NCBI RefSeq assembly: GCF_018390695.1
Contig: NZ_JAHBGF010000036.1
Span: 434,001-498,000, forward strand
Direction: 5' to 3'
DNA from: Ancylobacter sonchi
GTDB lineage: Bacteria; Pseudomonadota; Alphaproteobacteria; Rhizobiales; Xanthobacteraceae
Length of the DNA stretch: 64,000 bases
A program made the translations under genes and the position numbers. The notes under the pieces are model-generated. The model made no database searches. It was given only the letters and a program-made list of their open reading frames with translations, and was not told the DNA's origin. Positions within the stretch are counted from its first letter, which is position 1. Every line of letters begins with the position of its first letter. Below are positions 1-12,510 of the stretch, piece after piece.

Positions 1-45
1 CGACAGTTGTGGCAAAGTTCCGGCGCGCGGTCCACACCCATTGTT

Positions 46-150
46 TTGAAACCAATGTGAACTGAATTCTTAGGCCAATGGTTTCAATATTTTGCCGTGT
101 CGCGTCAACGATTTTGTGCGCCGCGACAAAGCTCTGGCACAGGCGGTGCA
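46..150 (+). promoter_or_regulatory. Sigma-54 promoter with upstream inverted repeats, aldehyde dehydrogenase operon
   Basis: TGGCAC (135-140), five bases, then GTGC (146-149) gives GG-N10-GC, the spacing of a -24/-12 sigma-54 promoter, 34 bp before the start codon at 184. Upstream lie two perfect inverted repeats that could bind an enhancer-binding protein: TTGAAACCA (46-54) with TGGTTTCAA (79-87), and TGTCGCG (98-104) with CGCGACA (122-128). Related aldehyde/alcohol dehydrogenase operons are controlled by AcoR-type activators; no such gene lies inside the window. Promoter is seen; activator is inferred. Confidence 0.6.
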
Positions 151-183
151 ATCAAGGGTCCACCCAACCCGGGAGGAATCCAA

Positions 184-1701
<1,518 letters not shown>

Positions 1702-1745
1702 GCCTGATTTTCTGACCGCCCGTCACGCGGGGTCAGATCAAGGAT

Positions 1746-1776
1746 CGGCGGGATGGAATGCGCTTCCATCCCGCCG
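1746..1776 (+). repeat. Strong intergenic hairpin between aldehyde and alcohol dehydrogenase genes
   Basis: A perfect 13-bp stem (1746-1758 with 1764-1776, loop TGCGC). No T-run follows, so it is more likely an mRNA-stabilising or partial-attenuation hairpin than a full terminator. A weaker 7-bp repeat (1711-1717 with 1731-1737) precedes it. Confidence 0.6.
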
Positions 1777-1830
1777 GAACCATGGTGGCCGGCGCATCCG
1801 GTGCCGGCGCAAACGGAGATGAGAGCGTTC

Positions 1831-2859
1831 ATGGCAAAGACGATGAAAGCGGCGGTAGTCCGCGCATTCGGCAAGCCCCTCGTCATCGAGGAGGTGCCGG
1901 TTCCCGAGCCCGGCCCGGGCCAGATCCAGGTCCGAATCCAGGCGTCGGGCGTGTGCCACACCGATCTTCATGCCGCCGAAGGCGACTGGCCGGTGAAGCC
2001 GAACCCGCCCTTCATCCCCGGCCATGAGGGCGTGGGCTACGTCTCCGGCGTGGGCGCCGGCGTCAAGCATGTGAAGGAAGGCGACCGTGTCGGCGTGCCC
2101 TGGCTCTACACCGCCTGCGGTCATTGCCCCCACTGCCTCGGTGGCTGGGAGACGCTGTGCGAGGAGCAGCAGAACACCGGCTATTCGGTGAATGGCGGCT
2201 TCGCCGACTATGTGATCGCCGATCCCAATTATGTTGGCCATCTGCCGGCCAATGTCGGCTTCGTCGACATCGCCCCGGTGCTGTGCGCCGGCGTCACGGT
2301 CTATAAGGGCCTGAAGATGACCGACACCAAGCCGGGCGACTGGGTGGTGATCTCCGGCGTCGGCGGCCTCGGCCACATGGCCGTGCAATATGCCCGGGCC
2401 ATGGGCCTCAACGTCGCGGCGGTCGACATCGCCGACGACAAGCTCGACCTCGCCCGCAAGCTCGGCGCCGCCGTAACCGTCAACGTGCGGGAGCAGGATC
2501 CGGTCGCGGTGCTGAAGAAGGAGATCGGCGGCGCTCATGGCGTGCTCGTCACCGCCGTCTCGCCCAAGGCGTTCAGCCAGGCGCTCGGCATGATGCGTCG
2601 CGGCGGCACGCTGGTGGCGAACGGGCTGCCGCCCGGCGCCTTCGACCTGCCGATCTTCGACATGGTGCTGAACGGCACCACGGTGCGCGGCTCCATCGTC
2701 GGCACCCGGCTCGACCTTCAGGAATCGCTCGAATTCGCTGCCGAGGGCAAGGTGAAGGCGACGGTGGAGCGGGGCAAGCTCGAGGACATCAACGACATCT
2801 TCGCCCGCATGCATGCTGGCAAGATCGACGGCCGCATCGTGCTCGACATCGCCGCCTGA
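1831..2859 (+). CDS. adhP: Zinc-dependent alcohol dehydrogenase
   Basis: Medium-chain alcohol dehydrogenase of 342 aa, oxidising ethanol-type alcohols to aldehydes with NAD. Catalytic zinc ligands are seen in [12 protein letters not shown] and GHEGVG; the structural zinc site is [15 protein letters not shown]; the Rossmann glycine motif is GVGGLGH. I chose the ATG at 1831 ([10 protein letters not shown]), the usual N terminus of AdhP; an ATG 12 bp upstream at 1819 is a close alternative. It sits directly after the aldehyde dehydrogenase, so the pair would take an alcohol to the acid in two steps. Confidence 0.95.
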   Translation: MAKTMKAAVVRAFGKPLVIEEVPVPEPGPGQIQVRIQASGVCHTDLHAAEGDWPVKPNPPFIPGHEGVGYVSGVGAGVKHVKEGDRVGVPWLYTACGHCPHCLGGWETLCEEQQNTGYSVNGGFADYVIADPNYVGHLPANVGFVDIAPVLCAGVTVYKGLKMTDTKPGDWVVISGVGGLGHMAVQYARAMGLNVAAVDIADDKLDLARKLGAAVTVNVREQDPVAVLKKEIGGAHGVLVTAVSPKAFSQALGMMRRGGTLVANGLPPGAFDLPIFDMVLNGTTVRGSIVGTRLDLQESLEFAAEGKVKATVERGKLEDINDIFARMHAGKIDGRIVLDIAA

Positions 2860-3020
2860 GCAGACCGGGATGCCGGGCGGCATCCCGCTGCCCGGCTTCT
2901 CGCAGCGACGGCCCGCACCCGGCCTCGCGCTTGCCGGCGGAGCGTTCGAGGCCCATCTTCGCAGGACCAGCCGCCGCGCCACACTAACAAGACGCCCGCG
3001 GCGATGAACGGGAGGAGACC

Positions 3021-3440
3021 ATGACCGACGCCCTCACCGCCGATCCGCCGGTTGCCGCCGACATGATCCCGCGCGTCCTCGCCACCGATGCGGCTCTGGC
3101 GCTCATCGCAGAACTGCGCGGCGAATACGGGCCGGTGCTGTTCCATCAGTCCGGCGGCTGCTGCGACGGCTCCTCGCCGATGTGTTACCCACAAGGCGAC
3201 TACATCGTCGGCGACGAGGATGTGCGGCTCGGCGAGATTGGCGGCGCGCCCTTCTACATGAGCCCGTCGCAATTCGACTATTGGCAGCACACCCAGCTGA
3301 TCATCGACGTCGTGCCCGGGCGCGGCGGCATGTTCAGCCTGGAGAATGGACGCGGCGTGCGCTTCCTCACCCGCTCCCGCCTGTTCACCGACGCCGACCT
3401 CGACCACCTCGCGCCCCTCGGTCGCGGCGCCGCGGCGTAG
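3021..3440 (+). CDS. DUF779 family protein
   Basis: Small 139-aa cytoplasmic protein. A Cys-rich segment near residues 40-55 (QSGGCCDGSSPMCYP) and a conserved core around FYMSPSQFDYW are typical of DUF779. The family is repeatedly found beside ExaC/AcoD-type aldehyde dehydrogenases and alcohol dehydrogenases, as here; its biochemical role is unknown. It is preceded by GGGAGGAGACC and is probably the last gene of the operon, ending 24 bp from a convergent gene. Confidence 0.9.
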   Translation: MTDALTADPPVAADMIPRVLATDAALALIAELRGEYGPVLFHQSGGCCDGSSPMCYPQGDYIVGDEDVRLGEIGGAPFYMSPSQFDYWQHTQLIIDVVPGRGGMFSLENGRGVRFLTRSRLFTDADLDHLAPLGRGAAA

Positions 3441-3463
3441 CCGGCGCAGGCACCGCCGATCCC

Positions 3464-4388
<925 letters not shown>

Positions 4389-4399
<11 letters not shown>

Positions 4400-7300
4400 C
4401 GCTGCGCAACGCCTCCAGTACGGCCATGTATTGCTTGAGGTCGAACGTGTCCATGAGGTCCCGCATATGCGAGACGAAGGCGCCGTTTTCCGGCGAGGCG
4501 GCCTCGATCTCGGCCAGCTTGGCCTGGATGCCGCGCACGTAGCCGATCTCGCCGAGCTTCATCAGGTCCTCGATATGTCCGCCCGCCGGCGGGCGCAGCG
4601 AGGCCGGGGCCACCGGCGCCGGCGGCACGACCTGGCCTTCGACGATCCATGTGAGCTCCAGCAGCCTCTCCAGTTTCTCCAGCAACGCGGCGAGTTGCAC
4701 GGGCTTGGCCATCTGGTCGTCATGGCGCCGCGCGTCGAGCCCCTCGCCGATGATCTCGCCGGCATTGGCGGAAATCATCAGCACGCGCAGCCGCACGAAG
4801 CCTTCGTCGCGCAGCTGACGCACCACCTCCCAGCCGTTCAGGCCCGGCATGGAAATGTCCAGCAGCACGAGGTCCGGCTCCCACTGCCGCACCATCTGCA
4901 GCGCCGCCACGCCGTCGGCGGCGGCGAGCACGGTGAAGCCGAGCGGCACCAGCACCTCGTGCATCAGGTCGCGATGCGCGCTGTCATCGTCGGCCACCAG
5001 CACGGTGCGCCGCCGCCCGGCATAGCCGGCGATCCGCCGATGCGGGATGGCGGTGTTCCGGCTCGGCCGCGGCACCTCCGACAGCATGAGCTTCACCCGG
5101 AAGACGCTGCCGGCCCCCGGCACGGAGGTCAGCGAGATCTCGCCGCCCATGATCTCGGTGAGCAGCTTGGTGATGGTCAGGCCAAGGCCGATGCCGGCGG
5201 TGGAATAGGTGCCGGCCCGCTCGCCGCGCTCGAAAGGTTCGAAGATGCGCTTGTGGTCGGCCTCGGGAATGCCGATGCCGGTGTCCTCGACCTCGAATTC
5301 GGCCACCTGGTTGCGATAGGTGATGCGCAGCGCCACCCGGCCGGAATGGGTGAACTTGATGGCGTTGGACAACAGGTTGATGAGGATCTGCCGCAGCCGC
5401 TTCTCGTCGGTGTAGACCACCATCGGCAGCCGCTCCGGCCGGACATAGACGAAATCGATGCCCTTGGCGGTCGCCTGCAGGCGGAACATGTCGACCAGTT
5501 GGTCGAGGAAATCGCCGATGCGCACCTCGTCGCGGGTGAGGTGCAGCCGCCCGGCCTCGATCTTGGAAATGTCGAGCAGCCCGTCGATGAGCCCGGAGAG
5601 ATGCTCGGCCGAACGCCGCATCACCCGGATCGAGTCGCGCCGGTGCGAGGGAATGGCCGCGTCGCGCTCCAGTAGCTGCGCATAGCCGAGAATGGCGTTG
5701 AGCGGCGTGCGCAGTTCATGGCTGATGCCGACGACATAACGGCTCTTGGCGAGGTTTGCCGCCTCCGCCACCTCCTTGGCCTTCTGCAACTTGGCATCGG
5801 TGCGCTTGTGCGCCTCGATCTCGCGCATCAGCAGAGCGGTCTGCCGGTTGCTTTCCTCCTGCGCGACGCGCCGGCTCTCCTGCGCCAGCACGAACAGCCA
5901 GGCGGCGACGCCGGCGATGATCAGGAGGATGAAATAGAGGGTGAACAGCATGCCGCCGATCGCCTCGCGCTCGGCGGGCGGCGACAGCGCGGCCTGGAAA
6001 TAGATCACCCCGAGAATGGCGCCGATCACCACCGCCAGCAGCGACAGCACGCCGATATAGTGGCCGAGCCGCGAATTGATGCGCGCCACCGCCCAGACCG
6101 GCAGCGTTGCCCGCAGCATGGCGAGGATCTGGTCGGGGAAGCGCGCCTCTTCCTTGCAGCGGTCGTGACAGCGCGCATCGAGCGAGCAGCACAGCGAGCA
6201 GATCGGCCCGGCATAGACCGGGCAGTGCGCCATGTCCTCCGGCTCGAACTTGTGCTCGCAGATGCAGCACTTCAGCGTGCTGCGCCCCTCCCACTTCTTG
6301 GACGCCTGGCGGGCGAGGTAGTAGCGCCCGCCGGTGCCCCAGGCGACGCCGCAGGCGGTGACGAAGGAGACCACCAGCGCGACGAAGGGGGCGAAGGCCT
6401 GCAGCGCCGCGCCGAACAGGCCGGCAAAGGCGAGCACCGCGATGCCGGTGCCGGCCATCACCGCCGCGACGCCCACCGGGTTGATGTCGTAGAGATGCGC
6501 CCGCTTGAACTCGATGCCGGGCGGGCTCCAGCCCATCGGCTTGTTGACGACCAGGTCGGCTACCAGCGCCGCCACCCACGCCACCGCCACGATGGCGTAG
6601 AGGCCGAGGATCTGCTCCAGCACCTTGTAGATGCCAAGCGCCATCAGCATCAGCGCGATGGTGACGTTGAACACCAGCCACACCACCCGGCCGGGATGGC
6701 TGTGGGTCAGCCGCGAGAAGAAGTTCGACCAGGCGATCGAGCCCGCATAGGAATTCGTCACGTTGATCTTCAGCTGGGCGAGGATGACGAACAACCCGGT
6801 GGCCACCAGCGCCGCCTGCGGCGACAGCCCGATCTCGAAGGCGACGAGATACATCTGCGTCGGCTCGGCCGCGTGGACGAAGGGCACGCCATGGGTCAGC
6901 GCGAAATAGGCGAGGAAGGAGCCCGCCAGCATCTTCAGCCCGCCGACGACGATCCAGCCCGGACCGGCCGACAACAGCGCGAGCCACCACACCATGTTAC
7001 GGGCCGCCGCGCTACGCCCGGGCGCCCGCCGGGGCAGGAAGCGCAGGAAATCCACCTGCTCGCCGATCTGCGCCACCAGCGCGAAGATCACCGTCGCCGC
7101 CCCACCGAACAGCAGCGGATCGAAGGAACCGTCCGCCGCGCCGAGCCGGCCGGCATAGCGCGTCCATGCATCCAGCGAATCCCCGCCGGCATAGATCACG
7201 AAGGCAAGCGGCACGATGTTGAGCAGGACCCAGGCCGGCTGGGTCCAGAGCTGGAAGCGGCTGATGAAGGTGATGCCGTGCGTCACCAACGGAATCACCG

Positions 7301-7808
7301 CCAGCGCGCTGACGAAATAGCCGACCATCAGTGGCACGCCGAAGCACATCTCCAGCGCCAGCGCCATGATCGCCGCCTCGATGGCGAAGAACAGATAGGT
7401 GAAGGAGGCGTAGATCAGCGAGGTCAGCGTCGAGCCGATATAGCCGAAGCCGGCTCCGCGGGTGAGCAGGTCGATGTCAACGCCGTATTTCGCCGCGTAG
7501 TAGCTGATCGGCAGGCCGGTGGCGAAGATCAGCGCGCAGACGACCAGGATGGCCGCCACGGCATTGTGGAAGCCATAGGTGAGCGTCACCGCACCGCCGA
7601 TCGCCTCCAGCGCCAGGAACGACACCGCCCCGAGCGCGGTGTTGGCGACGCGCAGCGCCGACCAGCGCCGCGCGCTCTTGGCGGTGAAGCGCAGCGCGTA
7701 GTCTTCCAGCGTCTCGTTGACGACCCACTGGTTGTAGCGGCGTCGCACGCGCACGATCTTCTGCTCGGCCGCCATGGTTTCCCGCCTCGCCGCCTCGACG
7801 CCCGACAT
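4389..7808 (-). CDS. Hybrid histidine kinase with NCS1 permease-like sensor domain
   Basis: 1139-aa membrane protein. About residues 15-490 are a multi-helix domain like purine/cytosine permeases (NCS1, COG1457; family motif around LKINVTNSYAGSIAWSNF). Residues about 513-551 hold a Cys-rich knuckle (CCIC, HC, CSLCC, CHDRC), likely metal binding. Two further hydrophobic helices follow, then a HisKA domain with His697 (ISHELRTPLN), an ATPase domain (DTGIGIP, GIGLGL), a receiver domain with Asp984 (LLDISMPG) and a roughly 100-residue tail. The architecture parallels CbrA/CrbS, in which an SLC5 transporter domain is fused to a kinase, but uses a different transporter family. I chose the ATG at 7808 because AGGAGG lies just upstream; ATG 7775 is the alternative. 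The ligand is unknown; a urea, amide or pyrimidine-like compound is a guess from context. Confidence 0.9.
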
Positions 7809-8241
7809 GCCTCCTGCTTCCTCCCACGCCACGTTCTGCCGCCGGCCTCGTCCGGGCCGGTCGCACGCCAGCAAGAAACGCACCACGCACGCATGGATTG
7901 CATCGCGCACTCACGCACTCCGTGAACGCGATCCATGAACTCGTGCCGAAATGGAAAATGAAAACGCCGGCAGGCCATGCCGACATCTGCCTTTTCCCAC
8001 CATCCGAAAAGTAGAACCTCCACACCTCCCGCGCGCACTCCTGCGCGCGCGCGTAAAAAAGAACGTCCGGTTCGTCGGAACCTGTTCCACCAAGCTCGCA
8101 GACATGGTGAGGCTGGTGCCCGCAAACCCCTATACGTCAATCGACGTATTGCTGCCGCAGCTGATCACTCCCCACGATCAGGCCAACACAAGCACATCGG
8201 GAAGCTTGTTAAGGCCACGTCAAACCCGTGGAGGGGATCGC
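7809..8241. promoter_or_regulatory. Divergent intergenic region between kinase and urtA
   Basis: 433 bp with no convincing gene. It must hold the promoters of the kinase/regulator pair (reverse) and of the urt-fmd operon (forward). It contains a perfect 7-4-7 inverted repeat (8132-8149), a 6-bp repeat (8161-8166 with 8176-8181) and a GC-alternating tract near 8030-8054. No good -24/-12 promoter is visible here, unlike the two other catabolic operons in the window. Confidence 0.5.
8132..8149 (+). promoter_or_regulatory. Candidate operator for the LuxR-type regulator
   Basis: ATACGTC-AATC-GACGTAT is a perfect inverted repeat 93 bp before the urtA start codon and within the divergent region. 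LuxR/NarL-type regulators bind as dimers to symmetric sites of this size, so it is a reasonable site for the adjacent response regulator. The assignment is inferred. Confidence 0.4.
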
Positions 8242-9522
8242 ATGTCTTCGCATAATGACGGATCGGATAATTTTTCTTCGACGCGCCGTAGACTTCTGAA
8301 AGGTCTCGCGGCCCTTCCCGCCGCGCCTCTGCTTTCATCGACGGCGCTGTTTTCTTCCCAAGCCTTCGCCCAGGCGCCGGCAACCTCGGCCGTCAACACC
8401 ACTGGCCTTGCCGTGACCGACACGGAAGTTACCGTCGGCATCCTGCACTCCGTCACCGGTACCATGGCGATCTCGGAGACCGGCTCGGTGCAGGCCGAGA
8501 AGCTCGCCATCGAGCAGATCAACGCCATGGGCGGCGTGCTCGGCCGCAAGATCAAGTTCATCCAGGAGGACGGCGCGTCCGACTGGCCGACCTTCGCCGA
8601 GAAGGCCAAGAAGCTGCTGGTCAACGACAAGGTCGCCGCCGTCATGGGCTGCTGGACCTCGGCCTCGCGCAAGGCGGTGCTGCCGGTGTTCGAGCAGTAT
8701 AACGGCATGCTCTACTACCCGACCTTCTATGAAGGCCTGGAGCAGTCGAAGAACGTCATCTACACCGGCCAGGAAGCCACCCAGCAGATCCTCGCCGGCC
8801 TCGACTGGGTCAACAAGACCAAGGGTGCCAAGAGCTTCTACCTCATCGGCTCGGACTATATCTGGCCGCGCACCTCGATGAAGATCGCCCGCAAGCACAT
8901 CGAGGCGCATCTCGGCGGCAAGGTGGCGGGCGAGGAATATTTCCCGCTCGGCCACACCCAGTTCAACTCGGTGATCAACAAGATCAAGCTGACCAAGCCG
9001 GACGTGATCTACTGCGCGGTGGTCGGTGGCTCCAACGTCGCCTTCTACAAGCAGCTCAAGGCCGCCGGCATCGACCTCAACAAGCAGACGCTGCTCACCA
9101 TCTCGGTCACCGAGGACGAGATCGACGGCATCGGCGGCGACAACATCGCCGGCGCGTATAGCTGCATGAAGTACTTCCAGTCGCTCGACAATCCGAACAA
9201 CAAGGACTTCGTCGCCGCCTTCAAGAAGATGTGGGGCGAGAAGACCGTGATCGGCGACGTGACGCAGGCCGCCTATCTCGGCCCGTGGCTGTGGAAAATG
9301 ACCGTCGAGAAGGCCGGCTCCTTCGACGTCGACAAGATCGCCGAGGCCTCGCCCGGCATCGAGTTCACCAAGGCGCCGGAAGGCTACGTCAAGATCCACC
9401 CGAACCACCATCTGTGGTCGAAGACCCGCGTCGGCCAGGCGCAACTCGACGGCCAGTTCAAGGTGGTGTTCGAGACGCCCGACCTCATCGAGCCGGATCC
9501 GTTCCCCAAGGGCTACCAGTGA
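8242..9522 (+). CDS. urtA: Urea/short-amide ABC transporter substrate-binding protein UrtA
   Basis: 426-aa periplasmic binding protein of the branched-chain-amino-acid (HAAT) type, specific for urea or short amides. The N terminus has a Tat-type signal (RRRLLKGLAA followed by a hydrophobic stretch, ending near ASQAFAQA-like sequence), so export is probably folded via Tat. The UrtA core (GILHSVTGTMAISE, then MGCWTSASRKAVLPVFE) is clear. ATG 8242 follows GGAGGGGATCGC; upstream in-frame starts would disrupt the signal. First gene of urtABCDE-fmdAB. The related FmdD of Methylophilus binds short amides and urea, and no urease genes are near, so amide uptake is as likely as urea. Confidence 0.95.
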   Translation: MSSHNDGSDNFSSTRRRLLKGLAALPAAPLLSSTALFSSQAFAQAPATSAVNTTGLAVTDTEVTVGILHSVTGTMAISETGSVQAEKLAIEQINAMGGVLGRKIKFIQEDGASDWPTFAEKAKKLLVNDKVAAVMGCWTSASRKAVLPVFEQYNGMLYYPTFYEGLEQSKNVIYTGQEATQQILAGLDWVNKTKGAKSFYLIGSDYIWPRTSMKIARKHIEAHLGGKVAGEEYFPLGHTQFNSVINKIKLTKPDVIYCAVVGGSNVAFYKQLKAAGIDLNKQTLLTISVTEDEIDGIGGDNIAGAYSCMKYFQSLDNPNNKDFVAAFKKMWGEKTVIGDVTQAAYLGPWLWKMTVEKAGSFDVDKIAEASPGIEFTKAPEGYVKIHPNHHLWSKTRVGQAQLDGQFKVVFETPDLIEPDPFPKGYQ

Positions 9523-9539
9523 TCGGCTGATGCTTCCGC

Positions 9540-9563
9540 CCGGAGAGGGTTCGCCCTCTCCGG
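9540..9563 (+). repeat. Hairpin between urtA and urtB
   Basis: A perfect 10-bp stem CCGGAGAGGG / CCCTCTCCGG with a stable TTCG tetraloop, without a T-run. Such hairpins after binding-protein genes commonly stabilise the upstream message or partly terminate, giving more binding protein than permease. Confidence 0.65.
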
Positions 9564-9617
9564 GGCTCTTTCGGTTGTCGAGGACCGCGCCATCGGGCGC
9601 ACGCCGGGGGATTCCTG

Positions 9618-10544
9618 ATGTTTTCCGACTATTCGCTGGCCGAGCTCAGCTCCATCTTCATGATGCAGGGTTTCGCCGGGCTCATCCTGTTCTCGGTCTT
9701 CGTGCTCATGGCTCTCGGCCTCGCCATCATCTTCGGCCAGATGGGCGTCATCAACATGGCGCATGGCGAGTTCATGATTCTTGGCGCCTATGTCACCTAT
9801 TTCACATCACAGTTCTTCCTGAACTACCTGCCGTCACTGTTCGGCATCTACTTCTTCATCGCGATGATCCTCGCCTTCCTCGCCTCCGGAGCGCTCGGCA
9901 TGGCGACGGAATGGCTGATGATCCGCCATCTCTACAAGCGACCGCTCGACACGCTGCTCGCCACCTGGGGCCTCAGCCTGATCCTGCAGCAGGTCTACCG
10001 CTCGGTGTTCGGCCCGCGCGAGGTCGGCGTCGAGCTTCCGAGCTGGATGATGGGCTCGCTTCCCGTCACCGACGTCGTCGAGGTGCAGATCAACGGCCTG
10101 TTCGTCATGGGCCTGACCATCGCCATCACCGTCGCGGTCGCCCTGCTGATGTACAAGTCGAGCTGGGGCAAGCAGGTGCGTGCGGTGGTGCAGAACCGCG
10201 TCATGGCCGGCGCGGTGGGCATCAACACCGAGAAGGTCGACCGCTACACCTTCGGCCTCGGCTGCGGCATCGCCGGCGTCGCCGGCTCGGCCTTCACCAT
10301 GATCGGCTCGACCGGCCCGACCTCGGGCCAGCTCTACATCGTCGACACCTTCCTCGTCGTGGTGTTCGGCGGCGCGCAGAGCCTGCTCGGCACCATCGCC
10401 TCCGCCTTCACCATCTCCCAGGCCCAGTCGACGCTTGAATTCTTCCTGTCCGGCTCGATGGCCAAGGTTCTCACGCTGATCGGCGTGGTCGTCATCCTGA
10501 TGCTGCGGCCGCAGGGCCTGTTTGTCATCAAGGTCCGTCGTTGA
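9618..10544 (+). CDS. urtB: Urea/amide ABC transporter permease UrtB
   Basis: 308-aa inner-membrane permease of the LivH type with about eight hydrophobic helices. The motifs GLAIIFGQMGVINMAHGEFMILGAYV and, near the C terminus, the conserved loop region around VVVFGGAQSLLGTI are typical. Unlike many UrtB proteins it lacks a long N-terminal extracytoplasmic extension. It forms the transmembrane channel with UrtC and is energised by UrtD and UrtE. The start ATG follows GGGGGATTCCTG. Confidence 0.95.
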   Translation: MFSDYSLAELSSIFMMQGFAGLILFSVFVLMALGLAIIFGQMGVINMAHGEFMILGAYVTYFTSQFFLNYLPSLFGIYFFIAMILAFLASGALGMATEWLMIRHLYKRPLDTLLATWGLSLILQQVYRSVFGPREVGVELPSWMMGSLPVTDVVEVQINGLFVMGLTIAITVAVALLMYKSSWGKQVRAVVQNRVMAGAVGINTEKVDRYTFGLGCGIAGVAGSAFTMIGSTGPTSGQLYIVDTFLVVVFGGAQSLLGTIASAFTISQAQSTLEFFLSGSMAKVLTLIGVVVILMLRPQGLFVIKVRR

Positions 10545-10554
10545 GGAGACGCCC

Positions 10555-11718
10555 GTGACCACACCCGCTCCGACATCCGGCCGCACCTTCTTCCTGCGCC
10601 GGCAGGACATGATCGGGATCGCGATCCTCGCGGTCCTCCTCATGGTGGTCCTGCCGCTGACGCTGGACAACTTCCGCCTGCAATTCGTCGGCAAGTACCT
10701 CACCTACGCCTTCGTCGCGCTCGGCCTGGCGCTGTGCTGGGGCTATGCCGGCATCCTGTCGCTCGGCCAGGGCGTGTTCTTCGGCCTCGGCGGCTACTGC
10801 ATGGCGATGTTCCTGAAGCTGGAGGCCTCCAGCGTCGAGAACACCAAGATCCAGACCACGCCCGGCATCCCCGACTTCATGGACTGGAACCAGATCACCG
10901 CCCTGCCGTGGTTCTGGGAGCCGTTCCGCAGCTTCGGCTTCACCACGCTCGCCGTGGTCGCAGTGCCCGCGCTGTTCGCGCTGATCATCGGCTTCGCGCT
11001 GTTCAAGCGCCGGGTGGGCGGCGTCTATTTCGCCATCATCACCCAGGCGCTCGCCGCGATCATGACCATCCTGATCATCGGCCAGCAGGGCTATACCGGC
11101 GGCATCAACGGCATCACCGACCTGCGCACCCTGCACGGATGGGACATCCGCACCGACAGCGCGAAGACCATCCTCTATTTCGTCTGCGTTGGGCTGCTCA
11201 TCGCCTGCATTCTGCTCGCCTACTACGTGAAGTCGTCCAAGCTCGGCCGCCTCCTCGTCGCGATGCGCGACAAGGAGGACCGTGTCCGCTTCTCCGGCTA
11301 CGACGTCTCCAGCTTCAAGATCTTCGTGTTCTGCCTCGCCGCATCGCTCTCGGCGATCGGTGGCGCCATGTTCACCCTGCAGGTCGGGTTCATGTCGCCG
11401 TCCTTCGTCGGCATCGTGCCGTCGATCGAGATGGTGATCTACACCGCGGTCGGCGGACGCCTGTCCATCCTCGGTGCGGTCTACGGCACGCTGGTGGTCA
11501 ACTGGGCCAAGACGTCCTTCTCGGAGAGCTTCCCGGAGCTCTGGCTGTTCGGCCTCGGCGGCCTGTTCATCGCCGTGGTGCTGATCTTCCCGAACGGCCT
11601 CGCCGGCCTCTGGCAGACCTATGTCGCCCCGCGCCTCGGCCCGCTGTTCGGCGGGCAAGCCCGGCGCGCCGCCCCTCCGCCGGCGAGCGAGCCGGTCGCC
11701 CCCGCCGTCGCCGAATAG
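10555..11718 (+). CDS. urtC: Urea/amide ABC transporter permease UrtC
   Basis: 387-aa inner-membrane permease of the LivM type, about ten hydrophobic segments, with GYAGILSLGQGVFFGLGGYCMAM and the GGINGITDL motif. I use the GTG at 10555, which follows GAGGAGACGCCC and lies 10 bp after urtB; an ATG at 10522 would overlap urtB. The last 30 residues are Ala/Pro-rich and probably disordered. Confidence 0.94.
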   Translation: MTTPAPTSGRTFFLRRQDMIGIAILAVLLMVVLPLTLDNFRLQFVGKYLTYAFVALGLALCWGYAGILSLGQGVFFGLGGYCMAMFLKLEASSVENTKIQTTPGIPDFMDWNQITALPWFWEPFRSFGFTTLAVVAVPALFALIIGFALFKRRVGGVYFAIITQALAAIMTILIIGQQGYTGGINGITDLRTLHGWDIRTDSAKTILYFVCVGLLIACILLAYYVKSSKLGRLLVAMRDKEDRVRFSGYDVSSFKIFVFCLAASLSAIGGAMFTLQVGFMSPSFVGIVPSIEMVIYTAVGGRLSILGAVYGTLVVNWAKTSFSESFPELWLFGLGGLFIAVVLIFPNGLAGLWQTYVAPRLGPLFGGQARRAAPPPASEPVAPAVAE

Positions 11719-11729
11719 GAGCCGGAGCC

Positions 11730-12497
11730 ATGAACGCCAACGTCATCACCGACTCCATGAACAAGGACTTCGTGCTCGCGGTGGAGGGTCTCACCGTCTC
11801 CTTCGACGGCTTCAAGGCGGTCAACGACCTGTCCTTCTATGTCGACGAGAACGAGATCCGCGTGATCATCGGCCCCAACGGTGCCGGCAAGACCACGGTG
11901 CTCGACCTCATCTGCGGCCGCACCCGCGCGACCGCCGGCTCGATCCGCTTCAAGGATCGCGAGCTGACCAAGATGAAGGAGCACGAAATCGTCCGCGCCG
12001 GCGTCGGCCGCAAGTTCCAGAATCCGTCGATCTACGAGGACCTGACCGTCTTCGAGAATCTGGAAATCTCCTATCCGAAGGGCCGCACCGTCTTGGGCGC
12101 CCTCACCTTCCGCCGCGATGCGGCCGTGAAGGAGCGGGTACAGGAAGTGGCCGAGACCATCTTCCTCGCCGACCAGCTCGACCAGCGCGCCGAATATCTC
12201 TCGCACGGCCAGAAGCAGTGGCTGGAGATCGGCATGCTGCTGATCCAGGACCCGGAACTCTTGATGCTCGACGAGCCGGTGGCCGGCATGAGCGTCTCCG
12301 AGCGCAAGAAGACCGCCGAGTTGCTCAACCGCATCATCAAGGACCGCTCGGTGATCGTCATCGAGCACGACATGAAGTTCGTCGAGGACATCGCCCACAA
12401 GGTCACGGTGCTGCACCAGGGCAAGATCCTGTCCGAGGGCTCGATGGCCAAGGTCCAGGCGGACCCCAAGGTCGTCGAAGTCTATCTCGGCCATTGA
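11730..12497 (+). CDS. urtD: Urea/amide ABC transporter ATP-binding protein UrtD
   Basis: 255-aa LivG-type ATPase. Walker A GPNGAGKTT, ABC signature LSHGQKQWLEIG (the SHGQ variant of UrtD proteins), Walker B LLMLDEPVAGM and the switch His in VIVIEHDM are present. The characteristic UrtD ending VEVYLGH is intact. Start ATG 11730 lies 11 bp after urtC. Confidence 0.96.
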   Translation: MNANVITDSMNKDFVLAVEGLTVSFDGFKAVNDLSFYVDENEIRVIIGPNGAGKTTVLDLICGRTRATAGSIRFKDRELTKMKEHEIVRAGVGRKFQNPSIYEDLTVFENLEISYPKGRTVLGALTFRRDAAVKERVQEVAETIFLADQLDQRAEYLSHGQKQWLEIGMLLIQDPELLMLDEPVAGMSVSERKKTAELLNRIIKDRSVIVIEHDMKFVEDIAHKVTVLHQGKILSEGSMAKVQADPKVVEVYLGH

Positions 12498-12510
12498 GGG
12501 AGCGGGGACC

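Noticed and set aside
8110-8130. Sigma-54 promoter before urtA
   Set aside because: A GG-N10-GC spacing exists (TGGTGA...GTGCC) but the flanking bases match poorly compared with the two good sites in the window.
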